A DNA stretch of 64,000 bases, taken from Streptomyces violascens (GTDB lineage: Bacteria; Actinomycetota; Actinomycetes; Streptomycetales; Streptomycetaceae). Position numbers and translations under genes: made by a program. The stretch is from NCBI RefSeq assembly GCF_014649955.1, contig NZ_BMUA01000001.1, positions 186,001-250,000 of the forward strand, in the 5' to 3' direction. How positions within the stretch are numbered: the stretch's first letter is position 1; every line of letters starts with the position of its first letter. Below the pieces are notes generated by a model that was given only the letters and a program-made list of their open reading frames with translations, had not been told where the DNA came from and searched no databases. Shown piece by piece: positions 49,078 through 57,949 of this stretch.

Positions 49078-49557
49078 ATGGCCGAGGACAACGTGAGCGC
49101 CACCCTGACGGTCGCCGTGCCCGCCGCGAGGGTGTTCGCGGTGCTGGCGGACCCGACGACCCATGCCGCGATCGACGGCACCGGCTGGGTTCAGGAACCC
49201 GTCGACCGGGCGCCGCTGACCGAGGTGGAGCAGATTTTCCGGATGGACATGTACCACCCCAACCATCCCGACGGTGACTACCAGGTGGCCAACAAGGTCC
49301 ACGTATTCGACCCACCGCGCACCATCGGCTGGCTGACGGGATACGACCCGAAGGGCGACGGTCACCTGGAGTTCGGCGGCTGGCTCTGGCGTTACGACCT
49401 CGTATCGCTCGGCCCGTCCGAGACCGAGATCACGCTCACCTACGACTGGTCGGCGGTGCCGCAGTCCGTCCGCGAGCACATCCAGTTCCCGCCGTTCGGC
49501 CCCGAGCACCTGCCCAACTCACTGCGCCACCTGGCCGAGCTGGCCTCCGGTGGGTGA
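49078..49557 (+). CDS. SRPBCC (START-like) polyketide-cyclase/dehydrase-type protein
   Basis: A 159-residue soluble protein; ATG 49078 is preferred because GAGGAG lies 10 bases upstream, whereas ATG 49057 and 49069 are poorly spaced. The SRPBCC fold is apparent: an N-terminal strand (ATLTVAVPAARVFAVLADPT), THAAIDGTGWV, VANKVHVFDPPRTIGWLTGY and a long C-terminal helix (GPEHLPNSLRHLAELAS). Such proteins bind hydrophobic ligands in a helix-grip cavity. It precedes an FAD monooxygenase in the same direction with about 200 bp between, so a joint role is possible but not shown. Confidence 0.82.
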   Translation: MAEDNVSATLTVAVPAARVFAVLADPTTHAAIDGTGWVQEPVDRAPLTEVEQIFRMDMYHPNHPDGDYQVANKVHVFDPPRTIGWLTGYDPKGDGHLEFGGWLWRYDLVSLGPSETEITLTYDWSAVPQSVREHIQFPPFGPEHLPNSLRHLAELASGG

Positions 49558-49761
49558 GCTCACCTGGAATGCAGGGCCTGGCCGACTGCCTTCGTCAGGC
49601 ACTCCGTCGGTGTCCGGGGCACACCGGACAGTTGCTCAGAACGGAACTATTGCTTGCCGATCTGGGCATTGCCGTCGCGTCATCGCGTACCAAGACTCAA
49701 GGAGTCCGCGTCCGCGGACGATGCCGTCACCGGCGTCACGTCCCAAGCACTGGGAGAAGCC

Positions 49762-50895
49762 GTGCGCAACAGGAATGTTCTGATCTCCGGAGCGAGTGTC
49801 GCCGGGCTGACGCTGGCTCACTGGTTGCAGCGCGCAGGGTTCCATCCGACGATCGTGGAGCGGGCGCCCGGCCTGCGCAGGGGTGGGCAGGCCATCGACA
49901 TCCGCGGCGTCGCGTTACAGGTCGTGGAACGGATGTGGCTGCTCGACAAGGTGCGGGCAGCCACCACCGACATGCGCGGGATGTCGTTCGTGGACGGTCG
50001 GGGTGAGGAGCTGTCCAGGTCCACCGAGGCCACGCTGACCGGCGGGTTGATCGACAACGACGACGTCGAAATCATGCGGGACGACCTGACGACCCTGCTG
50101 TTCGACGCGACTCGTTACGGCAATGAGTACTTGTTCGGCGATGTCATCACCTCCCTCACACAGGACGACGACGCGGTCGAGGTCCGCTTCCGGCACGAAC
50201 GTCCGCGTCGCTTCGACCTGGTGATCGGCGCGGACGGGCTGCATTCCGGGGTGCGCCGGCTGGCCTTCGGCCCGGAGTCGGAGTTCCTCCACTTCCTCGG
50301 CAGCTATCTCGCCATCTTCAGCGTGGACAACTTCCTCGGACTCGACCACTGGCAGATGTACCACACCACCGATGACGCGCTGGTCGGCGTCTACAGCGCC
50401 CGGCACAACACCGAGGCCCGGGCGATGCTGCTGTTCGAGTCCGCGGAACTCGCCTTCGACCACCGCGATCCCGAGCAGCAGAAGAACATCCTCGCCGAGC
50501 GCTTCGCCGACGTCGGCTGGGAAACGCCCCGCCTCCTTGCGAGCATGTGGGACGCGCCGGACTTCTACTTCGACACGATGAGCCAGGTCCACCTCGACCA
50601 CTGGTCGAACGGGCGGATCGGGCTCGTCGGCGACGCGGGCTACTGCGCTTCGCCGCGCTCCGGCCAGGGCACCAGCATCGCCATGGTCGGCGCCTACGTA
50701 CTCGCGGGAGAACTCGCCAACCACCCGGACGACCACCGCGCGGCCTTCGCCCGCTACGAGCAGGTGATGCGGGAGTACGTCCACGAGAACCAGCGGCTCG
50801 CCCATCGCAGGGCCGACGGCACGTCGAGCTCGTCCGACGGGCTCGCCCACGCGGCCAACGCCATCGCACTCCCCGGCTACCCCCACCACAGCTGA
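49762..50895 (+). CDS. FAD-dependent aromatic monooxygenase
   Basis: A 377-residue flavoprotein; GTG 49762 follows GGGAG. The N-terminal dinucleotide motif is VLISGASVAGLTLAHWL and the acidic end of strand 2 is IVERAP. RDDLTTLLFDA, the DG motif VIGADGLHSGVRR and the second FAD motif GLVGDAGYCASPRSGQGTSI are all present, as in p-hydroxybenzoate-hydroxylase-type and TetX-like enzymes. It hydroxylates aromatic or polyketide substrates, or inactivates antibiotics. Codon 52 is TTA (49915-49917), implying bldA control, which fits secondary metabolism. Confidence 0.9.
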   Translation: MRNRNVLISGASVAGLTLAHWLQRAGFHPTIVERAPGLRRGGQAIDIRGVALQVVERMWLLDKVRAATTDMRGMSFVDGRGEELSRSTEATLTGGLIDNDDVEIMRDDLTTLLFDATRYGNEYLFGDVITSLTQDDDAVEVRFRHERPRRFDLVIGADGLHSGVRRLAFGPESEFLHFLGSYLAIFSVDNFLGLDHWQMYHTTDDALVGVYSARHNTEARAMLLFESAELAFDHRDPEQQKNILAERFADVGWETPRLLASMWDAPDFYFDTMSQVHLDHWSNGRIGLVGDAGYCASPRSGQGTSIAMVGAYVLAGELANHPDDHRAAFARYEQVMREYVHENQRLAHRRADGTSSSSDGLAHAANAIALPGYPHHS

Positions 50896-51055
50896 CGTTC
50901 CCCAAGGCCCCGAGGTCTGCCGCCGGTGGCCGCTCCTCCGCCTCGTCATGCAGACTTGACGAGGCGACCAGTGGCGCCTCAGCACCAACTCGCTTGGCCA
51001 CCAAGGGAGATGGGCCAGGCGCCGTGAGTGCCGGACGATGTCGAAGGAGCGCCTT

Positions 51056-52468
51056 GTGAGGGACTACGTCAAGCGCCTGCCGCCGGGAGCTCGGCCCGAG
51101 GGCGACATCGGGGTGTGGCCTCTCGTCGATGCCGAGCGGTGGCTCAAGGCCCGAGTCCCGGCCGTCTTCGCCCCGGTCGCGGGCAGTTGGGCCCTGCTCG
51201 TCGCGGTCGTCGCGTCGTACGTGCTGACCTCCGGCTGGTCGGGCGCCGCGTCCGGGGGTACGGACTGGCAGGGTTATCCCGCGACGGTCCTGCTGGCCGC
51301 GCTGCCGTTCTGGTATCGCTTCCTTCCGGTTCCGACCGTTCCGGCCGCGCTCCTGGTCGCGGGGAACGCGGCCATCTCGTGGGCATCGACCGACACCTTG
51401 GACCAGCGTGCCAAGATCGGACACCTCCTCGAACTGGCCGTTGCCGCCTGGGCGTTGACCGGTGCGGGCCTGCGGCTGCGGGCCCGGCGCCGCCAGCGTG
51501 CACTCGTGCTCGCCACGGCGGGGCAGCGCCGCTACGCGCTTCCGGGCCGGGTGCCCGAGTCGGACGGCTACCGAGGGTTCCGGCAGTTCTACCTCGGGCT
51601 CGCCCTCTGTCTCACCGGCGTCGCCATCCTGGCCGACGGCCTCGTCGCGAGCCTGTCCGTGCCGGACGGCACACCCGCCTACAACGCCATCGGACAGCAG
51701 ACCACGGCCCTGCTCCTGTTCGTCGCCGGAACCACCGTGTACGGGTGGGGCCATGTCGCCTTCCGCGCGGCGCGGCGCCTGCACGACGAGTCCCAGCCGG
51801 CCCTCGGGGTGGGTGTGCGCATCGGCGCCGACGGCTACCACTGGCTGTATCCGGACGCCCTCACCACCTCCGCCCGCCCCCTGATCGCGTACTTTCCCAA
51901 GGGCCGCGACACCGTCCACGAGGCGCGCTTCCTGGGCACCAGTTCCGCCTACGGGCCGGACGACGGGCACTACGACATCGACCCGCGCAGCGAGCCCTTC
52001 GAGGCGGTGCTGTACGGCGTGCCCTGCGAAGGCGCCGAGATCGCCGTCGAGTACGCGGTCATCGAGCGCTCCGCCTACGCGGCGCAGGAGCGCACCCACG
52101 CGGCGGTCACGGTCGCCGCGCTGCTGCCTCGGCGTCGTCACGGGTTCGGCCCGTGGCAGCCCGCCGACGGCGCGGTTCGCGATGCGACGCGGCGCGATCG
52201 GATCCGCGAGGAGGAGCGTGCGGAGCGCCAGCGGGAGGTGCGCCGGGAAGCACGCCAACGGCAGCAGGACACGAAGTCGGCAGCCCGGCCCCGGACGGGT
52301 CAGGGTGGGCGGAGCCGCCCTACGCGGAGCGGCAGGCCCAAGCGCTGGGACGGCGGCGGATCGGGCTGCGGCGGCGGGGCAGCAGGCTGCGGAAGTGGAG
52401 GCGGGCACGGAGGGGGCCACAGCTGCGGTGGACACGGCTGTGGCGGGCACGGCTGCGGAGGCCACTGA
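51056..52468 (+). CDS. Membrane protein with Gly/Cys/His-rich C-terminal tail
   Basis: A 470-residue protein; GTG 51056 is chosen because AAGGAG sits 6 bases upstream, better than ATG 51038. About four or five membrane helices (roughly residues 37-60, 78-95, 100-118, 182-203, 215-235) flank a cytoplasmic region. From about 250 a globular segment follows (VRIGADGYHWLYPDALTTSA), then a highly charged Arg/Glu helix, then a tail of about 38 residues made only of Gly, Cys, Ser, Ala and His, ending CGGHGCGGHGCGGH. The tail looks like a metal-binding sequence. No family or function is recognised. Confidence 0.75.
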   Translation: MRDYVKRLPPGARPEGDIGVWPLVDAERWLKARVPAVFAPVAGSWALLVAVVASYVLTSGWSGAASGGTDWQGYPATVLLAALPFWYRFLPVPTVPAALLVAGNAAISWASTDTLDQRAKIGHLLELAVAAWALTGAGLRLRARRRQRALVLATAGQRRYALPGRVPESDGYRGFRQFYLGLALCLTGVAILADGLVASLSVPDGTPAYNAIGQQTTALLLFVAGTTVYGWGHVAFRAARRLHDESQPALGVGVRIGADGYHWLYPDALTTSARPLIAYFPKGRDTVHEARFLGTSSAYGPDDGHYDIDPRSEPFEAVLYGVPCEGAEIAVEYAVIERSAYAAQERTHAAVTVAALLPRRRHGFGPWQPADGAVRDATRRDRIREEERAERQREVRREARQRQQDTKSAARPRTGQGGRSRPTRSGRPKRWDGGGSGCGGGAAGCGSGGGHGGGHSCGGHGCGGHGCGGH

Positions 52469-52518
52469 GTCCCGTCGCACCTGGGGGTGCCCAGTGGCCA
52501 TCCGGCGGACCGACGCGG

Positions 52519-52552
52519 CAGGTCCCCGGCCAGATCCCGGGCCGGGGACCTG
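52519..52552. terminator. Strong hairpin terminator
   Basis: CAGGTCCCCGGCC (52519-52531) pairs perfectly with GGCCGGGGACCTG (52540-52552) around 8 bases, between convergent genes. Confidence 0.85.
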
Positions 52553-52600
52553 AACCACACCGCGTCGGCCAAGCCGTACGAACGGAGCCTGCGAGAACCG

Positions 52601-54325
52601 CTACGGCGCCATCTCGTACGTTCCCGCCAGCGCCTCGACGCGCTCCCAGACGCGGGCCGAGCGGGCCTCGTCGACGACCGGGCGCCGCACCGCGCCCAGC
52701 GCCCAGTTCTGCTGTGCCTCGGTCGCGGAGTCCTTGCCGTGGAGCTCGACGGCGTGCGCGGAGAAGTCGCGCACCAGGACGGCGAAGAGTTCGTCGAGCA
52801 CGTCCTGCTCCAGGCCCGTCAGGCGTGCCTGCTCCAGGATCAGCTGGCCGTGCACGACCAGCGCGAACAGCTGGCCGACGGCGAGCAGCAGGTCGAGGTC
52901 GCGGCTCTGCTCCTCGTCGGGGGCGGCCGTCGTGACGAACTCGCAGAGCGCGTCGGCCTGTTCGCGCAAGCGGGCGACATTGGGCACCTCGGCGTACGCG
53001 TCGAAGGCGGTGCGCCAGTCGTGGAAGCGGATGGCACCGAGGCCCCGGGCCGGTCCCTGCCGGAAGAGGAAGGCGTCGTCGGCCGCGTCGAGGCGGGTCG
53101 GCACGGGCGCGTACTCGGCCGGCTTCAGGAGGTGGTTGCCCATGAACTTCAGGATCAGGGCGAGGTTGACGTGGACCGTGCCCTCCAGCTTGGGCAGGCC
53201 GCGGATCTCCACGGCCGCCTGGGCGAAGTAGTTGTCCTTCTCGAAGCCCTTGGCGGCGATGACGTCCCACATCAGGTCGATGACCTTCTCGCCCTCCGTG
53301 GTCACCTTCATCTTCGTCATCGGGTTGAAGAGGAGGTAGCGGCGGTCGTCGGGTCCCGCGGTGCGGAAGTAGTCCACGGCACGGTCGCTGAACAGCTTCA
53401 TGCCGACGAGGCGGACGTAGGCGTCGGTCAGCTCGCGGCGCACGTGCGGGAAGGCGGTGACGGGGCGGCCGTAGAGAATGCGCTGATGAGCGTGGGTGAC
53501 GGCCTCGTACATCGCGTGTTCGCAGATGCCGATCGAGGCGGTGCACAGGTTGAACTTGCCGACGTTGACGGTGTTCAGGGCGGCGTCGAAGGCGGCTCGG
53601 CCGGTGTGCAGGACGTCCTCGGCGCCGACCGGGTAGTTCTCCAGGCGGAACTCGCTGACGTACTTGGAGGAGTCGACGACGTTCTTCACCAGGTGGTACG
53701 CCTCGTGGCGGCTGTCGGCGGCGAAGAAGACGTAGCCGTCGGGGCCCTCGACGTCGGTGCGGCGGCCGAACACCGAGACGAGGCCGGCCGCGTTGCCGTT
53801 GCCGATGTAGTACTTGGAGCCGGTGGCCCGGAAGCCGCCGTCGCCGTCCGGCTCCAGGAGCATGTCGGTGGAGTAGATGTCCGCGCCGTGGGTCTTCTCG
53901 GACAGGCCGAACGCGAACACCTCGCCCTGGTCGAGGAGTTCGGCCGCGCGGGTACGGGCCACCTCGTTGTCGCTCTGCCAGACCGGGCCGAGGCCCAGGA
54001 TGGTGACCTGCCAGGCGTACCAGTAGTCGAGGCCGTAGAACCCGAAGATCTCGTTGAGGGCGGCGATCCGCGCGGTGTCCCAGCGCTTGTCCTCCTGGCC
54101 CTCCCCGGCGGCGGAAGCCGGGGTGAGGAAGGTGGCGAACAGCCCTTCCTTGGCGGAGAACGCGAGGAAGTCAGCCAGCCAGGCGCGCGAGCGGTAGTCC
54201 TCGATCAGCCGGCGCTTGCCGCGCTGCTCGAACCAGTCGACGGTCGCGCGCAGCAGCCTGCGGGTCTCGGGGTCGAAGTGGGTCGGGTCATAGGTGCGCG
54301 GGTTGAACAGCAGCGCGTCGGCCAT
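52601..54325 (-). CDS. Acyl-CoA dehydrogenase
   Basis: A 574-residue flavoenzyme from ATG 54323-54325. The central beta-domain shows FAFGLSEKTHGADIYSTDM and FRATGSKYYIGNGNAAGLVS, and the C-terminal helical part GRPVTAFPHVRRELTDAYVR and DLMWDVIAAKGFEKDN. The catalytic base is likely a Glu or Asp in the LPKLEGTVHVNLAL segment. It is longer than the usual 380 residues, as in the actinobacterial long-form group. It should oxidise an acyl-CoA to the 2-enoyl-CoA. A PadR regulator lies 74 bp upstream on the same strand, possibly in one operon. Confidence 0.88.
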   Translation of the reverse strand: MADALLFNPRTYDPTHFDPETRRLLRATVDWFEQRGKRRLIEDYRSRAWLADFLAFSAKEGLFATFLTPASAAGEGQEDKRWDTARIAALNEIFGFYGLDYWYAWQVTILGLGPVWQSDNEVARTRAAELLDQGEVFAFGLSEKTHGADIYSTDMLLEPDGDGGFRATGSKYYIGNGNAAGLVSVFGRRTDVEGPDGYVFFAADSRHEAYHLVKNVVDSSKYVSEFRLENYPVGAEDVLHTGRAAFDAALNTVNVGKFNLCTASIGICEHAMYEAVTHAHQRILYGRPVTAFPHVRRELTDAYVRLVGMKLFSDRAVDYFRTAGPDDRRYLLFNPMTKMKVTTEGEKVIDLMWDVIAAKGFEKDNYFAQAAVEIRGLPKLEGTVHVNLALILKFMGNHLLKPAEYAPVPTRLDAADDAFLFRQGPARGLGAIRFHDWRTAFDAYAEVPNVARLREQADALCEFVTTAAPDEEQSRDLDLLLAVGQLFALVVHGQLILEQARLTGLEQDVLDELFAVLVRDFSAHAVELHGKDSATEAQQNWALGAVRRPVVDEARSARVWERVEALAGTYEMAP

Positions 54326-54399
54326 GCCATTCGCCTTTCCGGGTCGGGAGGTCGGGGACTGAGAACGTGTGATGCTCAGGGGCAGCTTGCTCCACCGGC

Positions 54400-54957
54400 T
54401 CAGCGCTGGGCGCCGAGCCGGTGGAGAGTGGCGATCACGTCGTCGAGCCAGGCGAGCGTCATGCGTTCGTACGCGATGCCGCCGCGCAGCACGACGTGCT
54501 GGAGCTCCTGCCCGGCGTCGGGTCTTTCGGGGGCGTCGGGCCCCGTGAAGTCGCGCTGCTCCCCAGCGAGGTAATGCGCGAGCCGGTCGGCGTGCGCCCG
54601 GCGGTGCCGCTCCACCTCGTCGAGCAGTGCGGCCGGGTCGTCGAAGGCGGCGCCGCGGATCTTCACGGCCAGCTCGTGCCGGACGCTCTCGGGTTCGATC
54701 GGCTCGTGCAGCCACCGGGAGAGTGCGGCCCGGCCGGGCGCCGCGACGGAGTACTCCTTCTTGTCCGGCCGGCTCTGCTGCGCCACCTCGCGGGCGTCGA
54801 TCCAGCCGTCGTTCTCCATGCGCTTGAGGATGCGGTAGATCTGCTGGTGCGTGGCGGCCCAGAAATAGCCGATGGACCGGTCGAAGCGCCGGGCCAGCTC
54901 ATAACCGGAGCCCGGCTTCTCCAACAGCGAGACGAGAATCGCGTGCTCAAGCGCCAT
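54400..54957 (-). CDS. PadR-family transcriptional regulator
   Basis: A 185-residue regulator starting MALEHAILVSLLEKPGSGYE. The winged helix spans residues 1-85 (LARRFDRSIGYFWAATHQQI, RILKRMENDGWI, YSVAAPGRAALSRWL). The C-terminal Vir-type helical domain mediates dimerisation. It is transcribed in the same direction as the acyl-CoA dehydrogenase, 74 bp before it. A perfect palindrome 12 bp upstream of its ATG is its probable operator. Confidence 0.9.
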   Translation of the reverse strand: MALEHAILVSLLEKPGSGYELARRFDRSIGYFWAATHQQIYRILKRMENDGWIDAREVAQQSRPDKKEYSVAAPGRAALSRWLHEPIEPESVRHELAVKIRGAAFDDPAALLDEVERHRRAHADRLAHYLAGEQRDFTGPDAPERPDAGQELQHVVLRGGIAYERMTLAWLDDVIATLHRLGAQR

Positions 54958-54968
54958 GCCCGAATCCT

Positions 54969-54990
54969 TCTATGCAACTCGTTGCATAGA
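54969..54990. promoter_or_regulatory. PadR operator
   Basis: Two perfect 10-bp arms, TCTATGCAAC and GTTGCATAGA, flank TC. The ATGCA...TGCAT core fits the ATG-N-CAT palindromes bound by PadR proteins. It would control PadR and, by read-through, the dehydrogenase. Confidence 0.75.
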
Positions 54991-54995
54991 CAAGC

Positions 54996-55035
54996 GGCAC
55001 CGCCCAGGTGAGACACGGCTCACCTGGACGGTGCC
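54996..55035 (-). terminator. Hairpin terminator
   Basis: GGCACCGCCCAGGTGAG (54996-55012) pairs with 55019-55035 at 16 of 17 positions. It ends the minus-strand unit coming from the LGFP gene, directly after a short candidate ORF. Confidence 0.8.
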
Positions 55036-55036
55036 T

Positions 55037-55108
55037 TCAGCAGCGACGCGCCGTCGCCGGGCGCTGTGCCTTGCAGAGCCCGCTCTCGATGCCGTCGAGG
55101 TCGCGGAT
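55037..55108 (-). CDS. Candidate 23-residue peptide with a non-standard start
   Basis: AGGAGG (55121-55116) is followed at ideal spacing (7 bases) by ATC at 55108-55106, then 22 more codons and TGA at 55037, directly before a strong terminator. The peptide would be (M/I)RDLDGIESGLCKAQRPATAR followed by RC. The frame is open further upstream, but no ATG, GTG or TTG is well placed. ATC is a very rare start, so this may be a decayed gene or an RNA element. It lies after the LGFP gene in the same direction. Confidence 0.3.
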   Translation of the reverse strand: MRDLDGIESGLCKAQRPATARRC

Positions 55109-55158
55109 GGCAGATCCTCCTGGTCGGTGGATGAGCGGTAGGCGCGGCCGCGGCCCGC

Positions 55159-56178
55159 TCAGTTGTCGGTGAGCCAGGTGCCCCGGCTCGCGGTCCAGTG
55201 GATGGTGACCTTCTGGAACCGCTGGGCCTTGCCGCCCGCCTCGTCGACCTCGTCGGTCATGGGGTAGCCCAGTGCCTTCTCGTGGCCCGCGGCGTGGAAG
55301 GCGTCGTAGATCGCGCCCTGCACGGTGTGCGCGCCGGTCGGCGGTGACCACGTGAACAGGCCGCGCTCGAAGAACTGGTAGCGGCCCCGGGTCCCGTCCG
55401 GCGCCTGCGCTCCGTCGGCCTCGTCCATCGTCGGGAAGCCCCAGCGCTGCTCCGAGTCGGTGTCCCAGTACTTCTTGAGGATGTCCCCGTAGATGGCGAA
55501 GGCCGAGTCGGGGTGCCAGAGGACGATGCCGTTCTGGAAGAGCTGGAAGCGTCCGCCGAGCCGGGCGTCCTCCTCGGCGCGCAGCGGCAGGCCGAGCGGG
55601 CCGTTCGGGCCGCCGAGGCCCGCGTACTTCGCCCCGATCGTGCCGTACGGCTGGAACGCCTCACCCATCAACTCCCGTGCGTAGCCCTCCGCCTGGGGGT
55701 AGCGCTCGGGGTAGGCGGAGCGCTGGACGGCCTGGGCGAGCTCGCCCGCGGTGTTCCAGTTCGGCTCCATCTGCTGAGCCACTTCGAAGAACTTGTTCGC
55801 CGCGTAGTCGACGTCCAGGCACTGGTCGGGGTTGCACCACCCCTGCGAGGGCCGCTGCTGGAAGACGCCGAGCGAGTCCCGGTCCCCGCAGTTCAGGTTG
55901 TTCATACGGGACTCGACCCAGCCCGTCTCGAAGCCGGCGAGCATCACCTTGTCGGACACGCCGCGGCGCTGGCCGACCTCGTACACCTTGCGGGTCACCG
56001 CGATGTCCCGCTCGGCGGGGATGCCGCAGAACAGCTCGGCCGTCGCGGCGTGCCCGAGCGGACCGGGTACGTCCTTGGCACTCTGTGCCCGCGCCGGTCC
56101 GGCCAGGGTGGAGACGGCGGTCGCGACCAGCAGCATCACTGTTCCGAGTCTCGCGCGCCGTGCGGTTGAACCATGCAC
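55159..56178 (-). CDS. Secreted LGFP-repeat cell-wall protein with transglycosylase-like N-terminus
   Basis: A 339-residue exported protein; GTG 56176-56178 follows AAGGAG. The signal peptide covers about 1-31. Residues about 55-165 resemble a lysozyme-like/transglycosylase domain: VMLAGFETGWVESRMNNLNC has a candidate catalytic Glu, and DSLGVFQQRPSQGWC follows. Residues about 180-335 hold LGFP repeats (GPNGPLGLPL, EQRWGFPTMDE, EKALGYPMTDE), which bind cell-wall material in actinobacteria. It probably remodels or attaches to peptidoglycan. Its promoter motif is shared with the M23 gene and the LuxR-SARP gene. Confidence 0.87.
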   Translation of the reverse strand: MHGSTARRARLGTVMLLVATAVSTLAGPARAQSAKDVPGPLGHAATAELFCGIPAERDIAVTRKVYEVGQRRGVSDKVMLAGFETGWVESRMNNLNCGDRDSLGVFQQRPSQGWCNPDQCLDVDYAANKFFEVAQQMEPNWNTAGELAQAVQRSAYPERYPQAEGYARELMGEAFQPYGTIGAKYAGLGGPNGPLGLPLRAEEDARLGGRFQLFQNGIVLWHPDSAFAIYGDILKKYWDTDSEQRWGFPTMDEADGAQAPDGTRGRYQFFERGLFTWSPPTGAHTVQGAIYDAFHAAGHEKALGYPMTDEVDEAGGKAQRFQKVTIHWTASRGTWLTDN

Positions 56179-56269
56179 GTGGCTGCTCCTTCGTCGATCG
56201 GGATACGTGCCTCGTGGGAGGTTCGTGGCCCGGTGAGGGGTGGGCGCGGTCCGGGGACCGACGGTCCGC

Positions 56270-56314
56270 AAGGTAGCCGCGGGAGCGCGCGGCCCGGCAT
56301 CCGGAACGATCCGG
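56270..56314 (-). promoter_or_regulatory. Promoter of the LGFP gene
   Basis: On the minus strand CCGGATCGTTCCGGATGCC (56314-56296) lies 20 bp before TACCTT (56275-56270). The motif, spacing and -10 equal those before the LuxR-SARP gene, and the TCAC preceding the motif is kept too. Confidence 0.58.
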
Positions 56315-56479
56315 AGTGACACGGGCGAGGATCCGCGATGGAGTCGAGTCGTGCGCCGGTGCCCCACAGCCGCGGCCCAACTACCCTGCCGAGCAAGGTG
56401 ATGGGCCGTGGCGAGGTACGGGGGCGGGCATCGGACACCCGTAGCGGTGGGGGTTTTCGGCGGGTTCGCCGGGAACCCC

Positions 56480-57949
56480 TCACCGGGCGGGGGTGGGAGC
56501 CGGGCAGTCGGGGACGGCAGGGCGGTCCTTGGTGCGCACGGCGGGCAGCCAGGCGGTGGGCCGGCCGGAGTCCCGCGGCAGCCGGACGCGATACCACTCG
56601 GCCGAGTGCGTGTCGGCCTCGTCGATGATCTGCATGCCTGCGGCGAGCCAGCAGTCGACGGCGAGTTCGTCGCCGTGCCACACCCGGGTCGGCACGACGT
56701 TGTCGACGGTGTAGGGCCGCATCGGGTCGATCGCCAGGCCGAGGCTGCACTGCGGGTCCTTGTCGGTACGGCCCCGGCATCCCTGGTCGGCGTTGAACAC
56801 CCGGATCCGGCCGGGCGGTTCGGCGGCCGTGGCGCCGGAAGCGGTGCCGCCCTCGACGTGCGGCCAGATCGTGGCGCCCACCGCGCACACCGCGAGGGTG
56901 ACGAACGCGGCCCGTCTTCGTCCGAGTCGGCGGACCCCGGGCCGCCCGGACGGCGCAGGGGCGTCCGTCTCTGTGGGCGGCCGCTCGGCGATGCGCGCGA
57001 GGAGGCTCTCGGCCGTGTGCTCGGCGCGGGCGGCGTGCGTCGGGGCCAGGCAGTCGGCGGTCAGCGCCCGCCAGAACGGCGGCACCGCACCGTCCAGGCG
57101 CAGCGGCGCCCGCCCGTCGGCGTATTCCTGTGTCGCGGCGCCGCGCGCCATGGGGGTGGCGCCGGGGAACGGCGAGGCGCCGGAGGCGAAGAGCTCGTGG
57201 ATGGTGATGCCCAGGGCCCAGATGTCGGCGCTCGGCCGGACTTCGACGCCCTGCTCGCCGAGCGGCGCCTTCCAGCGCTCGGGCGGCAGGTAGTCGAAGG
57301 TGCCCATCGGGGGCGCGTACCCATGGGTGCCGTGGGTGCCGGTCAGCTCGGTGACGAGCCCGAAGTCGGAGAGCTTCACCGAACCGTCCGCCATGAGCAG
57401 GATGTTGTCCGGTTTGAGGTCGCCGTGCACCCACCCGCTGCGATGCAGATGGGCGAGGCCCTCACAGATCTCGGTGACGAGCCGGGCGCCTTCGGCCTCA
57501 CTCACCCCGGCATCGAGCAGATCCCGCAGACTGCGCTCGGCCCGCTCCATGACCAGCACGATCGCTCCGTCGAGGAAGGGGTGGTCGGGTTCGCTCAGTA
57601 CGACGGTGTCAAGGAGGCGGATCAGCCTCGGGTGCGAGGACCGGCGGCCGAACTCGACCTCCCGCCGGGCGGTTTCGGCCACCTTGCGGGCCTGGCGCGG
57701 GGCGAGCCCGGCGGTCGGCAGCACCTTGAGCGCGACGGCCTCCTGCTCATCTGCGTCACCCTCAACCAGCCGTCCCGCATGGACAGTTGCCCATCCGCCG
57801 GCACCGATCGACTCGGTGACCTCCCAGCGGCTCACGCGGTAGCCGGGCGGCAGCAGTTCCGTACGGTCACTTCCCGAAGTGTCGGCCGGACGGTGCACCG
57901 TATCCCCTCCGGTCCGCCGGCCGTCACGGTGTGCGGGCATGTCTGTCAT
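56480..57949 (-). CDS. Membrane serine/threonine protein kinase
   Basis: A 489-residue kinase; ATG 57947-57949 overlaps the FHA gene stop by 3-4 bp (ATGA). The kinase domain spans about 38-330: glycine loop IGAGGWATVHAG, Lys75 in VALKVLP, catalytic loop HGDLKPDN with Asp177, DFG at Asp195 and PPERW. HGD replaces the more common HRD, as in many actinobacterial kinases. One membrane helix lies at about 355-375 (RAAFVTLAVCAVGATIW). The short extracytoplasmic domain has three cysteines and resembles a small SH3-like or sensor module. It is coupled to an FHA protein, its likely substrate. Confidence 0.9.
   Translation of the reverse strand: MTDMPAHRDGRRTGGDTVHRPADTSGSDRTELLPPGYRVSRWEVTESIGAGGWATVHAGRLVEGDADEQEAVALKVLPTAGLAPRQARKVAETARREVEFGRRSSHPRLIRLLDTVVLSEPDHPFLDGAIVLVMERAERSLRDLLDAGVSEAEGARLVTEICEGLAHLHRSGWVHGDLKPDNILLMADGSVKLSDFGLVTELTGTHGTHGYAPPMGTFDYLPPERWKAPLGEQGVEVRPSADIWALGITIHELFASGASPFPGATPMARGAATQEYADGRAPLRLDGAVPPFWRALTADCLAPTHAARAEHTAESLLARIAERPPTETDAPAPSGRPGVRRLGRRRAAFVTLAVCAVGATIWPHVEGGTASGATAAEPPGRIRVFNADQGCRGRTDKDPQCSLGLAIDPMRPYTVDNVVPTRVWHGDELAVDCWLAAGMQIIDEADTHSAEWYRVRLPRDSGRPTAWLPAVRTKDRPAVPDCPAPTPAR

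Noticed and set aside
49590..49760. Short coding-like segment between the SRPBCC and monooxygenase genes
   Set aside because: A helical-looking frame exists, but there is no start, no family match I recognise and no stop-delimited unit with a ribosome site.
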